Source of the DNA: Edaphobacter acidisoli
GTDB lineage: Bacteria > Acidobacteriota > Terriglobia > Terriglobales > Acidobacteriaceae
Assembly (NCBI RefSeq): GCF_014642855.1
Contig: NZ_BMJB01000001.1
Location: 1,922,001-1,986,000, forward strand
Reading direction: 5' to 3'
Length of the DNA stretch: 64,000 nucleotides
The position numbers and the translations under genes were made by a program. The notes beneath the pieces were generated by a model, which saw only the letters and a list, made by a program, of their open reading frames with translations, searched no databases and was not told where the DNA came from. This document shows, one piece after another, positions 9,701 to 18,026 of this stretch. Every line of letters starts with the position of its first letter. Within the stretch, counting starts at the first letter, position 1.

Positions 9701-10288
9701 GCCGTCAAGGATGAAGTTGTTCTGGGTCGGCCTCTGCCCATTGGCAGTAAAGTCTCCTGTAGAGAGACCTCTACCGCCAACGCCCTTCAACACCCCTGCT
9801 GCCAGTTGCGCGACATACACTGGGTTACGGCCATTCAGCGGCATGTTGTTGATCGTCTCTGTGCTCATCACCTGTCCCGTGGAGCCAGACTGCGTCTGCA
9901 ACATTGGAGGAGCAGTGTTGACAGTAACTTCGGTTGAAACCACACCCGGTTTGAGCTGGACAATAACGTTGAGCCGTTGCTGCGCATCTAGATGCAGGTT
10001 CCGCTGTGTCGTAGTTTCGAAACCCGGCGCGCTGGCGCTCACATCGTAGTTTCCAATTTTGATGGGCGTGAACGTGTAGACCCCGTTCGCGTCAGCCTTC
10101 ATCTGAAGAACGAGCCCAGTATCCCTGCTGGTAAGGCTGACTTGAGCTCCTGGCACAATCGCGCCAGATTGGTCCTCCACAATTCCTGTAACGGCTCCTT
10201 GATCCATTTGTGCTCTCGCCGAACTTCCTACCGCGAAGAGCAGATACAAGCCGAACATGAATATAAAAACTATTGACCTCTTTTGCAT
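6773..10288 (-). CDS. Oar-like TonB-dependent outer-membrane receptor
   Basis: A 1171-residue protein: signal peptide (ending near SSARAQ), a carboxypeptidase-regulatory-like beta-sandwich (about residues 30-115, GIVEDQSGAIVPGAQV), a plug region (MPLNGRNPVYVAQLAAG, then FILDGVDNN), and a long beta-barrel ending in an aromatic residue (SAKYAF), as outer-membrane proteins do. This domain order is the Oar-like class that is greatly expanded in Acidobacteriota and probably imports oligosaccharides or binds macromolecules. AGGAGGA lies 6 bases before the ATG, a near-ideal ribosome site. Its neighbours are a LacI regulator upstream and a sulfatase downstream, all on the same strand, suggesting one glycan-uptake unit. 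The ligand is unknown. Confidence 0.92.
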   Translation of the reverse strand: MQKRSIVFIFMFGLYLLFAVGSSARAQMDQGAVTGIVEDQSGAIVPGAQVSLTSRDTGLVLQMKADANGVYTFTPIKIGNYDVSASAPGFETTTQRNLHLDAQQRLNVIVQLKPGVVSTEVTVNTAPPMLQTQSGSTGQVMSTETINNMPLNGRNPVYVAQLAAGVLKGVGGRGLSTGDFTANGQRPTQNNFILDGVDNNTSVPDFLNGSSFVVNPPPDALSEFNVQTGSYSAELGHSAGAVMNASIKSGTNNLHGSLWEYLRNTDLDAKDFDALTIPAYHQNQFGATLGAPIIHNKLFFFGYAEASRIVFGNTYTQSVPTALMRQGDFSELLNPALTSSGNAVTLYQPGSAGSQLLSCNGNQNVICPNNINQTALKLLNLYPQPNTNGGKLYNNYVANMNDVANSWQWGTRFDWNVSSRDQMFARFSYLNAPANYPAPLGPILDGGSYGTDGKIINQADNFAFSETHIFTPTFINELRFGFNYGNFGFQQATFGNSGLAASLGLGGVPGGGALGGGLPLVSLSGLTGFGQPGYYPNHKSENTYQILDNVTKIIGNHSLKAGMLLQSVRFPFFSPPNARGTYNYSGFFTSYPGKSNTGFGPADFLLDSMASATVPNYQHLDFSHWTRGAYVQDDWRVTRRLTLNIGLRYDYNQPIKEVGGKFANFYMQALGPGSGTATLTYAASQQSTYLAPVFTNLLAANNVAIQYTKNPFLVNSQKTNFSPRFGFAFSPDDKTVIRGGYGIFYGGVENTGGPETLQNYPFQFTSNFNRGSSCTPGNCATDGIYLATGFEQYLAAGLANLVSTPSFAGSQPNIQNPYTESYNLTFQRALSANVVASLGYVGDVTRHLIINVNTNAPAALIDPRLSTQTVTPFPAFGSVGTNEYVGISSYNSLQTKLEKRYENGLNFLATYTWAHAMDDASQPLGGSGYRGLNLIGVRNDFANSQADVRHRVTFNGYYQLPFGKGRKFANHGGVLDVLAGGWAGDLQFTAQTGFPFSVGTNLGSAGPNGGSANAILIRNPFTPGGTPDPSVSAVGSVTCAASTRNTTHWYNPCAFANPPQAFPNAAVKGSPISTTQITGLNALPYLGGRFNQVYGPGYERINVSLFKNISVFHEQYVQFRADIFNVLNTPAYGNPSSTGIGTTGGLITSPQSFQSFTPDARFFQLSAKYAF

Positions 10289-10294
10289 CGCAAA

Positions 10295-10301
10295 TCCTCC
10301 T
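10295..10301 (-). promoter_or_regulatory. Strong ribosome-binding site of the receptor gene
   Basis: AGGAGGA on the minus strand, 6 bases before the ATG at 10288. It fixes the start of the long receptor frame and is stronger than most sites in the window. Confidence 0.8.
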
Positions 10302-10463
10302 AAAATTTTCTGGCAGGCTGTTCTTCATGTATGTGCCATTAGTCCCTGAACACGGATGCAATGCGCTTAACGTGCAATCGGTTACATGACATTCACAAAC
10401 GAAGACAGCCATTGCTCTACGTCTTTCACCTGCCCAAATATCAGGCAGATGAGCTTATAAATA

Positions 10464-10481
10464 TGCGGTAACGCTACCGCA
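10464..10481. promoter_or_regulatory. Candidate LacI-family operator
   Basis: TGCGGTAACGCTACCGCA is an 18-bp palindrome in which only one base pair of symmetry is broken (the A/C pair around the centre). It has the central CG and GGTA/TACC shoulders typical of LacI-type operators. It lies about 175 bases upstream of the receptor start and about 85 bases after the stop of the LacI-type gene. Regulation of the receptor and sulfatase by that protein is inferred from position and symmetry. Confidence 0.6.
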
Positions 10482-10565
10482 CGGAGAACGTAACTGTCAA
10501 GATGTTTTTATTGCAATTACTGTCGAAATTTGGCCAAGCCAATACCAAACGACAGAAAAAGAGAT

Positions 10566-11606
10566 TTACGATTTCTTATACTCGCGCGCCAAATGCATGT
10601 TGGATGCCAGGATGACCTGTGGCTGCACCAGATACGACGGCTGAAGCGGCTTTTTTTCCAGAACCGCCTTCAAAGCCAGTTGCAAGGCATAGCGTCCCAG
10701 CCAATAAGGTCTTTGGTAGACGGAAGCGACAATCATTTGCCGCTCAAAATAGGGAACCATCTCCGGGAAAAAGTCTGTAGCAATTACCTGTACTCCACTC
10801 GCCTTCCTTTGTGCGTCGATGGCCTCACAAACAGGAATACAGTTACCCGTTGCCACATAAATACCCTTCAGATTCGCTTTCCGCCGCAAGAGTACTGACA
10901 CTTTCTCAAAGGTATCTTTGGGATCGTCATGCCCTTCGACGGTTTCTATGCATCTCCCCTTCACCGCAATTTCTTCAAACCGTCGTGCAAACGATTCTGC
11001 GCGCTTCGAATGAGAGTGGTTGCTCAAATTACCTGTCACGACCGCAACTTGGCCACGCCCGCCAAGAAATCTGGCCATTAATTCGCCCGCGATTCTTCCC
11101 AATAGCTCGGGGTCTACCCAAACTACCGAAGTGCGCTGGTTTGCTGGCGCATCCGAGGAGATAAAGATAACCGGAATCCCAGCATCTTTCGCGGAGACAA
11201 TCAGCTCAGTAAGCTCATGAGAATCTCCAGGGCAGACAATCAGCGCCTGGATGTCTTGTTGCAGAAGATAAGCAATGTGTTGGTGTCGAGAATCTCCCGG
11301 TTGCTCCGGAGATGAATTGACGAGCGAGATCCGGAACTCGCTGAAATGGTTCAGCTCACTTTCAATTCCATCGTAGATGGAATCGAAATACTGGCGCAGC
11401 GCTCTGGGAATGCAAACCCCTATGCGGAACTGGCGATGCCCTATCGCAAGCGCACGAGCTCTGGGATTGGTTTGATAGCCCAATTCCTCGGCAATGCGAA
11501 GAATCTTGCTCCGCGTCTCTTCGCTGATACGCCCTCGATTGTGCAGGGCCCGGTCTACCGTCCCCAGAGAAACATTTGCCAGTTTTGCGATTCGAGGAAT
11601 ACTCAT
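10566..11606 (-). CDS. LacI-family transcriptional regulator
   Basis: About 346 residues. An N-terminal LacI helix-turn-helix (SIPRIAKLANVSLGTVDRAL, then ISEETRSKILRIAEELGY) is followed by a periplasmic-binding-protein-like sensor domain (FRIGVCIPRALRQYF onward) that should bind a sugar effector. The N-terminal variant with VDRALHNRG is common in regulators of sugar-uptake genes. The ATG at 11606 puts the helix-turn-helix at the very N terminus; another ATG lies at 11615 and the frame continues to 11693, but neither adds a domain. It is on the same strand as, and upstream of, the Oar-like receptor and sulfatase. The palindrome at 10464-10481 is a plausible target. The effector is unknown. Confidence 0.9.
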   Translation of the reverse strand: MSIPRIAKLANVSLGTVDRALHNRGRISEETRSKILRIAEELGYQTNPRARALAIGHRQFRIGVCIPRALRQYFDSIYDGIESELNHFSEFRISLVNSSPEQPGDSRHQHIAYLLQQDIQALIVCPGDSHELTELIVSAKDAGIPVIFISSDAPANQRTSVVWVDPELLGRIAGELMARFLGGRGQVAVVTGNLSNHSHSKRAESFARRFEEIAVKGRCIETVEGHDDPKDTFEKVSVLLRRKANLKGIYVATGNCIPVCEAIDAQRKASGVQVIATDFFPEMVPYFERQMIVASVYQRPYWLGRYALQLALKAVLEKKPLQPSYLVQPQVILASNMHLAREYKKS

Positions 11607-11734
11607 CGCATTCATTCTAAGGATCAATATGGTTTTATGGCGTGGGCAACATGCAGATGCAACAACTAAACCCAGATCTGAGTTTCCGGTCATTGAAGAC
11701 GAGAGGGGCGACCAGAGTTACTTCTTCATCGGGG

Positions 11735-13186
11735 TCAAAAAGCGAGGGCTTCGATCTTATCTCCGGTATTACAGGGCCAGGAGACCGATAGCAATGCTCC
11801 TCCGCCTGGACGATTCGACGCCGTCACACTTCCTCCATGTGCGAGCACTACAGCTTCAACAAATGCAAGCCCAAGACCATGCCCCTTGGAGTCTCTTCCT
11901 TTCACTCTCTGCTCAAACATGTGGGCAGCAATTTCCGAAGCAAATCCGGGGCCATCATCCTCGACAACCAACGTCGCAGCATTTTCGTTTGAGCCGAGTC
12001 GTATGGAAACTGTGCATGAGGCGGGTAAGTGGTTAAGCTCATTATCGAGAAGGTTTGCGATCACTCTATGCAGAAGGGCCGCATCTGCCACTATCGTGAC
12101 AGGCCCCGTGCTGCGCAGATTCACTCGAAGCCCTTTCTCTGACATGGAAGGCTCATACAGGTCAATCATGACTCGAATCAGTTCATCAAGATCCACTTCC
12201 GTGAGGGAAAGCTGAAGCGCATCGGCTTTCGCTTCTGCGACGTCAAGCGAGACGTTTAGGAACTCCGTTAGTCGATCCAGTTCATCAATAGCGGTGACAA
12301 GTGGCTCACTTTGCTCGCCCTTTAAGTCGCCCGATAAAGCGATCTCCAGCTTTCCCCGAATTGCCGTCAACGGGCTGCGAAGATCGTGGGCAAGAGCCCC
12401 AGTAATAGTGTGTAGTTGATGTACAGAGTTTTCTATCCGGTCCAGCATGCGGTTGAGTGTTAGCGCCAGGTGCCCAATTTCGTCATTCCGCTTGCTAGTT
12501 GGAACCCTGCTACTCAAATCCGATTGTCCGATCTGAGACGCTGCTTCGGTTATCTCGCGAACATGACCCAGCATGCGTCTGGTCACAAAGAAGACAATCG
12601 AGAAACCGAACAGCACAAGCATTACCCAGAGACAGAAAAAACGGAAACGCAAATTGTTAAGTACATGTAGTTCATCTCGCTCTGAAAGCCCTAGATAAAT
12701 GTGGCTCCCGTCGTCGAGCCGTACTGACGCTACTCGAAAGGGATGATTAAATCCTTTGACGTTCAAGTCGTAGGGAACATCAGAGATAAACTTCTGCGCA
12801 CGAATCGCGGCTAAGTTTGGCTGCCCGTCGCCGGACCCCACCCAAAGCTTCAGAGTCCCATCGTCCCCGGCTTGAAGAAAAAAGACGGAGTCGTTCTCAT
12901 CGCCGTTGGAGCGGAGTTTGTCTGGCACCTCTCTGCTCGCGAGCTCTGCGACTTCTCTCACTACCCGACCATAGAGACGGTCCTTTGGCGTTCGTGCCGC
13001 CACATCACCGAGAACTCCCACCTCTCCAGTAAGCCAAGCGTCAGTCCTACGCTGGATGTCGTTGGCTACAAAGCTGTGAAGCATCACAAAGGCCAGCATT
13101 ATTCCAAGGGCAAATGCAAGCGTTGCCCATAGAGAAATGCGCCATGCAGCGCTACGCACGACGGAATTAGTGGTCTTTGAGGACAT
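11735..13186 (-). CDS. Two-component sensor histidine kinase (HAMP type)
   Basis: A 483-residue membrane kinase. A first membrane helix near residues 17-37 and a second near 180-203 bracket a periplasmic sensor region. HAMP, HisKA (ALAHDLRSPLTAIRGKLEIA with the phospho-acceptor His) and HATPase domains follow (N box NLLDNELNHLP, G1 VEDDGPGF, G2 KGHGLGLAFVEAVV). It resembles CusS/heavy-metal-type kinases, although the stimulus cannot be read. The N terminus overlaps the response-regulator gene by 20 bases, so the pair is translationally coupled. The gene lies upstream of the LacI regulator on the same strand, but nothing ties the two functionally. Confidence 0.93.
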   Translation of the reverse strand: MSSKTTNSVVRSAAWRISLWATLAFALGIMLAFVMLHSFVANDIQRRTDAWLTGEVGVLGDVAARTPKDRLYGRVVREVAELASREVPDKLRSNGDENDSVFFLQAGDDGTLKLWVGSGDGQPNLAAIRAQKFISDVPYDLNVKGFNHPFRVASVRLDDGSHIYLGLSERDELHVLNNLRFRFFCLWVMLVLFGFSIVFFVTRRMLGHVREITEAASQIGQSDLSSRVPTSKRNDEIGHLALTLNRMLDRIENSVHQLHTITGALAHDLRSPLTAIRGKLEIALSGDLKGEQSEPLVTAIDELDRLTEFLNVSLDVAEAKADALQLSLTEVDLDELIRVMIDLYEPSMSEKGLRVNLRSTGPVTIVADAALLHRVIANLLDNELNHLPASCTVSIRLGSNENAATLVVEDDGPGFASEIAAHMFEQRVKGRDSKGHGLGLAFVEAVVLAHGGSVTASNRPGGGALLSVSWPCNTGDKIEALAF

Positions 13187-13844
13187 AGCCGATACCTCGC
13201 AAGGTCTTGATCAGCGGCTCACGGCCTTCTGTATCCACTTTGCCGCGCAGGCGGTAGACATGTACATCAACAACATTGGTGTTAGGTTGAATTCTCATCC
13301 CCCATACTTCGGAGAGAAGCATCGATCGAGTGACAACACGCCCAGCGTGCCGACATAGATACGCCAGAAGTACGAATTCTTGCGGACTTAGATTTAAAAG
13401 CTCTCCTCCACGTGAAGCTCTGCGGCTGATGAAATCCAGCTCCAGATCCAGTATCCGGAGGCGAGTCGTCTCTTCACTCGCAACCAGATTACGTCGCAAA
13501 AGATTACGCAATCTGGCCAGCAGCTCTGCGACTGCGAAGGGTTTTGTCAGGTAGTCGTCCCCACCTTGTTCCAGACCTTTGACCCTATCGTCGACCGATC
13601 TTCTGGCTGAAAGTATCAATACAGGGCTGCTAATACCAGACCGTCGGAGCTGAAGAATCAGGTCAATGCCATCTTGATCCGGAAGTCCCAAGTCAATAAT
13701 GAGGCCGTTGTAGACGTGCTTAGACGCTAGCTGAATCGCGGCACTCCCGTCGTCCGCCGCATCCACTTCATATCCAGCCTCGATCAAGGATTGCTTGACG
13801 AAATCTTGAATCTCAAATTCATCCTCAACCAGCAGAAGGCGCAT
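13167..13844 (-). CDS. OmpR/PhoB-family response regulator
   Basis: A 225-residue regulator with a receiver domain (acidic pair E7-D8, phospho-acceptor D51 in IIDLGLPD, Lys in TKPF) and a C-terminal winged-helix DNA-binding domain (LNLSPQEFVLLAYLCRHAG, then VDVHVYRLRGKVD). It is first in a two-gene unit with the histidine kinase, which it overlaps by 20 bases. Length and layout match CusR/QseB-like regulators. The 250-base region before it is shared with the divergent polyketide synthase gene and contains a loose inverted repeat (AGAGAAC at 13953-13959 and GTTCTCT at 13984-13990) that could be a binding site. This is weak evidence. Confidence 0.93.
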   Translation of the reverse strand: MRLLLVEDEFEIQDFVKQSLIEAGYEVDAADDGSAAIQLASKHVYNGLIIDLGLPDQDGIDLILQLRRSGISSPVLILSARRSVDDRVKGLEQGGDDYLTKPFAVAELLARLRNLLRRNLVASEETTRLRILDLELDFISRRASRGGELLNLSPQEFVLLAYLCRHAGRVVTRSMLLSEVWGMRIQPNTNVVDVHVYRLRGKVDTEGREPLIKTLRGIGYVLKDH

Positions 13845-14096
13845 ACAACATGGTAAGACATTGATACCGCGGTGCTGATGCCTCTATGAACGAATCGTCA
13901 TCCTATTTCCTTTCTGCAAAGTGCTATCAAAAGAACAGCGGTCTCGTCTCAAAGAGAACCATTGTAATGAGAATTCGGAGCCTGTTCTCTCAAGTAGTCG
14001 ACTGCGCTATGCTGTCGTATCTTCGTGATTCGGCATCCACAAGACATACATCCGACATCTAGTCCTGACAATCTGGGCTGAGGGCCTACTTAAAGC

Positions 14097-15158
14097 ATGA
14101 CCACGGCTTACCTGAATCGCATTGCCACTGCCGTGCCAGAGCACGATGTACATGACGCCTTCGTCGAATTCGCGGAGAAAATGCTTGTCGACCAGCGGCT
14201 ACGTGCGATCTTCCGTCGAATGGCGAGCCGCGCCGACATTGCGCATCGCTATTCCTTCCTTGATCCGCGCAAATCTTCCGACCGACTCTCGTCGCATGAT
14301 GCGAATGAGTTTTATCGGCGATCTAATTTTCCGAGCACAGCACGGCGTATGCAGCTGTTTGAGGAGAGCGCTCCGGTGCTGATGCGGAATGCCGTAGATC
14401 AGCTTGCGCTGAGCGAAGAGGAGCGCTCCGGCATTACTCACGTGCTCGTGACTTGTTGTACTGGGCTCTATGCACCCGGGCTGGATTTTGAAATCGTTGA
14501 CCATATCGGGCTTTCTGCTGATGTGGAGCGCACGGTGATTGGGTTCATGGGATGCTATGCCGCGATCAATGCGCTAAAGCTGGCGCGGCATATTGTTCGC
14601 TCAGATCCAAAAGCTGGTGTTCTGATGGTCAATCTGGAGCTTTGTACGCTGCACTTCCAGGAGACCCAGCAGCTAGAGCAAATACTTTCCTTCCTCATCT
14701 TTGCTGATGGCGCGGCCGCGAGTCTAATTACTGCACGCGAGCAGGGCTTCGCACTGGACAGCTTCAAGGCGGTAACGCTCCCCGAAACAAGGGGACTGAT
14801 TACCTGGAAGATCCGTGATCTGGGATTCGACATGTTTCTGTCGGGCAAGGTTCCAGTGGAGTTGGGCCGCGCGCTACATGGGGGCGAATTGATGGCCGAC
14901 CGCGATGGCACCGACTTATGGGCAGTTCATCCAGGAGGACGGTCGATTCTGGATGCTGTGGAGAGAGGGTTGGAACTACCGGCCGATGCGCTGGCAACTT
15001 CGCGCGAGGTGCTGTCGTCTTTCGGAAATATGTCGTCGGCGACGGTGATGTTTGTGCTACAGCGGATAATGCAGAAGGCGAGGTCTGGGCAACGCGGGTG
15101 TGCGATGTCATTTGGACCCGGTCTAACAGCGGAGACGATGCGCTTTCATGTGGTCTAG
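14097..15158 (+). CDS. Type III polyketide synthase (chalcone/stilbene synthase-like)
   Basis: A 353-residue thiolase-fold synthase. The Cys-His-Asn triad of type III polyketide synthases is visible: C153 in GFMGCYAA, H278 in AVHPGG and N311 in FGNMSS. N- and C-terminal halves are both complete, and the length is normal for the family. Such enzymes extend an acyl-CoA starter with malonyl-CoA and cyclise the chain into pyrones, resorcinols or similar rings without a carrier protein. Bacterial relatives often use long fatty starters to make alkylresorcinols or alkylpyrones. A methyltransferase overlaps its 3' end by 11 bases, and an FAD oxidoreductase lies downstream, the usual tailoring partners. 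The starter and product cannot be deduced. Confidence 0.92.
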   Translation: MTTAYLNRIATAVPEHDVHDAFVEFAEKMLVDQRLRAIFRRMASRADIAHRYSFLDPRKSSDRLSSHDANEFYRRSNFPSTARRMQLFEESAPVLMRNAVDQLALSEEERSGITHVLVTCCTGLYAPGLDFEIVDHIGLSADVERTVIGFMGCYAAINALKLARHIVRSDPKAGVLMVNLELCTLHFQETQQLEQILSFLIFADGAAASLITAREQGFALDSFKAVTLPETRGLITWKIRDLGFDMFLSGKVPVELGRALHGGELMADRDGTDLWAVHPGGRSILDAVERGLELPADALATSREVLSSFGNMSSATVMFVLQRIMQKARSGQRGCAMSFGPGLTAETMRFHVV

Positions 15159-15861
15159 TGCAAAGGTTGACTTTAGGAAGCGGGTCTCGCCACGTGAGTT
15201 GCCAGAACTGATGGATGGTGACTGTAGCTATGAGGACTTCCGTGACTGCATGCGTAGTCTGGAAACGGTCAACCGCTGGCTGCTGGGCTATCGGCCTACA
15301 CTGGCTTGGCTGAAACGATTGCCAAATGGATTGCGTGATCCACTACACATCGTCGATATAGGTAGTGGCGGCGGGGATTTTCTGCGTCGAATTGCAGGCT
15401 GGGCACGGAGACGGCGCATTGCTGTGCAGCTAACGGGGATCGACTTGAATCCTCATGCCGCGCGTGCAGCCGTGGAATTCACACCGAAGGAATGCGGGAT
15501 CACATGGGTGACCGGCGATGCTATGGTGTATCGACCGGAGAAGCCGATGCATATCGTCGTTAGCTCACTGATGGCACATCATCTGGAGGACGAGGAGATT
15601 ATCGCCCTGCTGAGATGGATGGAAACGACCGTGCAGGTAGGTTGGTTTATCAATGATTTGGAGCGATCAAAGTGGACCAGTCGGATGTTCGGGTGGGTGC
15701 GGTGGCACTGGCTTGTGCGGCATGATGGACCAATATCGTTCAGGCGAGCCTTCCGGAAGGAAGATTGGGCACGCCTGCTGGCTGCTGCTGGGGTCCCGCA
15801 CGAGGCAGTGACGGTGGAGCAATGGCGGCCTGGACGGTTATGCGTTGGGCGGTGGAAGTGA
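15148..15861 (+). CDS. SAM-dependent methyltransferase of the polyketide cluster
   Basis: A 237-residue class I methyltransferase with motif I VDIGSGGGDFLR (near residue 70) and an acidic end of strand 2 (TGIDLNPHA). The N-terminal helical region (SYEDFRDCMRSLETVNRWLLGYRPT) is typical of methyltransferases found beside type III polyketide synthases. It probably methylates a hydroxyl or ring carbon of the polyketide. The start codon lies 11 bases inside the polyketide synthase gene, in another frame, which implies translational coupling. A later start at 15211 (MDGD) is possible, but would lose the overlap. Confidence 0.85.
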   Translation: MWSSAKVDFRKRVSPRELPELMDGDCSYEDFRDCMRSLETVNRWLLGYRPTLAWLKRLPNGLRDPLHIVDIGSGGGDFLRRIAGWARRRRIAVQLTGIDLNPHAARAAVEFTPKECGITWVTGDAMVYRPEKPMHIVVSSLMAHHLEDEEIIALLRWMETTVQVGWFINDLERSKWTSRMFGWVRWHWLVRHDGPISFRRAFRKEDWARLLAAAGVPHEAVTVEQWRPGRLCVGRWK

Positions 15862-15964
15862 GGTCGGCGATTCTGAAACTTCTCGTTAGACTTGAATACA
15901 TGAAGGCTCTCACCCGTGCTACACATCATGGTGCGCCTCACTCGTCTAGCCATTCGAGCGAATC

Positions 15965-16597
15965 ATGCCAATATCCACACTAGCGCCCAGATCCACCGCT
16001 TCCAGATTCAAAACTATTCTCTGGGCCTCGCTCGGTCTCACCACGCTCTTTGTCTTTATTACATCCGAGCTCCTTCTCATTACCGATTATCCGATGTACC
16101 ACGCTTATCGTTTGCAGGTTATAGCAGACCGACATCTCCTCATTCCACATGTACTCGCCGGAACACTCGCTCTCTTAATTGGCCCAATCAATTTCTCCTC
16201 GCGGATCCGCGAACGATACCTCAAGCTCCATCGCGTTCTCGGACGCATCTACGTCATCTCCGTTTTCATCGGCGCCGCAACCGGAGTCGCTCTCGCCAGC
16301 GGCCGTCCCGGTTTTCCCGGAACCGCCATGCAAGCTACCGCCTGGGTCGTTTGCACCGCGGCTGCCCTGGTCACCGCACGCAATCGCCACATTATCCAAC
16401 ACCGCCAATGGATGGCCCGCTCCTATGCTGTGACGTTTACCTTTGTCTCCAGCCGTGTGCTCAACCTATGGCCTCGCTATTGGAGCCACCTCGGCGATAC
16501 CCTCTCTGCCGTCGGCGTCATCGCCTTCACCCTCGTCTCCCTGCTAGTCGTAGATATCGGCCTCAACTGGCGCGAACTCACCACTCGCCGTGCCTGA
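15965..16597 (+). CDS. DUF2306 membrane protein
   Basis: A 210-residue integral membrane protein with about five to six hydrophobic segments (for example ILWASLGLTTLFVFITSELL and LLIPHVLAGTLALLIGPINF). Conserved histidines at helix ends (HVLAG, KLHRVLGRIYV, NRHIIQHRQWMARSYA) match the DUF2306 family, related to cytochrome-b561-like four-helix bundles. Its function is unknown, and heme binding by those histidines is inferred only. It lies between the methyltransferase and the FAD oxidoreductase on the same strand, with gaps of 103 and 240 bases, so it may or may not belong to the polyketide cluster. Confidence 0.75.
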   Translation: MPISTLAPRSTASRFKTILWASLGLTTLFVFITSELLLITDYPMYHAYRLQVIADRHLLIPHVLAGTLALLIGPINFSSRIRERYLKLHRVLGRIYVISVFIGAATGVALASGRPGFPGTAMQATAWVVCTAAALVTARNRHIIQHRQWMARSYAVTFTFVSSRVLNLWPRYWSHLGDTLSAVGVIAFTLVSLLVVDIGLNWRELTTRRA

Positions 16598-16825
16598 TTG
16601 TCGGATAAGATACGGCGAGAGCTTCACGGCATCATCAGCGACAAGGAAATTGCTTCGTTCCGTCAATGGCCTCGATTCAGAGTTTGGCTCTTTGAGATAC
16701 CTAATAGCCCTTCACTTCGTCCATTCAAATGACGTTTTGTTCAGAATGACCCGCCAAGCCGCCTTTTAGACGTCTACTAGAAAAGATGGAGCCCCTCCAC
16801 AAGTTGGTTCGACATCCAGTGAATT

Positions 16826-16830
16826 AGGAG
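16826..16830 (+). promoter_or_regulatory. Ribosome-binding site deciding a TTG start
   Basis: AGGAG lies 7 bases before the TTG at 16838. The encoded protein begins directly with the Rossmann dinucleotide-binding strand, so no upstream start is needed. Confidence 0.65.
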
Positions 16831-16837
16831 CGATGCT

Positions 16838-17968
16838 TTGCAAGATGAAGTTCTAATCGTAGGAGGTGGAGTGGCAGGCTGCGCCGCTTCAATCGCACTT
16901 GCCCGCAAAGGAAAAAGCGTCACACTAATCGAACGCGAGCCCACGCCGCGCCATAAGGTATGCGGCGAGTTCCTGAGCGGCGAAGCCCTCGATGACCTGC
17001 GCGCTCTCGGTATTGACGTGGCTTCGCTCGGCGCGGTACCTATCGAGTACGTTCGCCTTGCCGCAGCCAGGCGAGCCGCTGAAGCTCCGTTGCCTTTTCC
17101 CGCAGCCTCGCTCACACGTAAGTCGCTTGATACGGCGCTCATCGCCGAAGCTATTACCGCGGGAGTCAGCGTAAAGTGCGGGCGCAGTGTACAGTCACTC
17201 AGCCGCACGACCGCTAACCGCTGGCAGGCGATCCTCGATGACGGCAGTACGCATGAAGCCCCTACAGTCTTTCTCGCCACGGGCAAACACGATCTCCGTG
17301 GCCACGCGCGCCCCAGGGATCCTCATCGGTGGGTAGCCTTCAAGATGTATTACCGTCTGTCTGCCGCTCAGACCGCTGACCTGGGTGACGCGTCCGAGCT
17401 AACTCTCTATTCCGGAGGCTACGGGGGTATTCAACCGGTGGAAGGCGGCGTTGCGAATTTCTGCTGTGTGGTGCAACAACGGTATTTCACACGTGCGGGT
17501 CTTCGCTGGGAGGGCCTCATTGCAAATATGCAGAAGGATTGCCCTCACCTCGCGATGCGGCTTGCAGGAGCTGAGCCACTACTCGCCAAGCCGATCACTG
17601 TCACACATATCCCCTATGGTTATCTTCGCCGCACAACGGAGGAGGGCCTCTATTGCATCGGCGATCAGGCGGCTGTCATCCCGTCGTTCACTGGCGATGG
17701 TATATCCATTGCGCTCCATACTGCTCGCAGTGCTGTCTCTGCTTATCTTGCCGCCGAGCCGGCGACGATTTTTCAGCCCAAATTGCGTTCCGCAATGCTG
17801 CCCCAGATGCGCCTTGCCGAGGCCGCCGCCAACGGTTTGAACAACGCACTTGCACGCGCTGTATTGCCGTTCTGCTTAAGAGTCTGGCCGGGCGCGATGC
17901 GTGTGACGGCTACGCTCACGCGGGTGACCCAGCCCCCCGCTGTTGCTCCAGAAGCTTTCGCAAATTGA
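16838..17968 (+). CDS. FAD-dependent oxidoreductase (geranylgeranyl-reductase / UbiH-like)
   Basis: A 376-residue flavoprotein. The N-terminal Rossmann motif IVGGGVAGCAAS binds FAD, PRHKVCGEFLS matches the conserved region after the second strand in geranylgeranyl reductases and hydroxylases, and GDQAAVIPSFTGDGIS is the second FAD motif. It starts at a TTG with AGGAG 7 bases upstream. Enzymes of this group reduce prenyl double bonds or hydroxylate aromatic rings. Beside a type III polyketide synthase and a methyltransferase, the likely role is oxidation or reduction of the polyketide product. It ends 58 bases before the YceI gene, with which it is probably co-transcribed. Confidence 0.88.
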   Translation: MQDEVLIVGGGVAGCAASIALARKGKSVTLIEREPTPRHKVCGEFLSGEALDDLRALGIDVASLGAVPIEYVRLAAARRAAEAPLPFPAASLTRKSLDTALIAEAITAGVSVKCGRSVQSLSRTTANRWQAILDDGSTHEAPTVFLATGKHDLRGHARPRDPHRWVAFKMYYRLSAAQTADLGDASELTLYSGGYGGIQPVEGGVANFCCVVQQRYFTRAGLRWEGLIANMQKDCPHLAMRLAGAEPLLAKPITVTHIPYGYLRRTTEEGLYCIGDQAAVIPSFTGDGISIALHTARSAVSAYLAAEPATIFQPKLRSAMLPQMRLAEAAANGLNNALARAVLPFCLRVWPGAMRVTATLTRVTQPPAVAPEAFAN

Positions 17969-18026
17969 AGTTGAGCTACGCGCGGGTGACCACTGGCTAG
18001 TCAGAATCGTACTAAGGAGAGATGCA

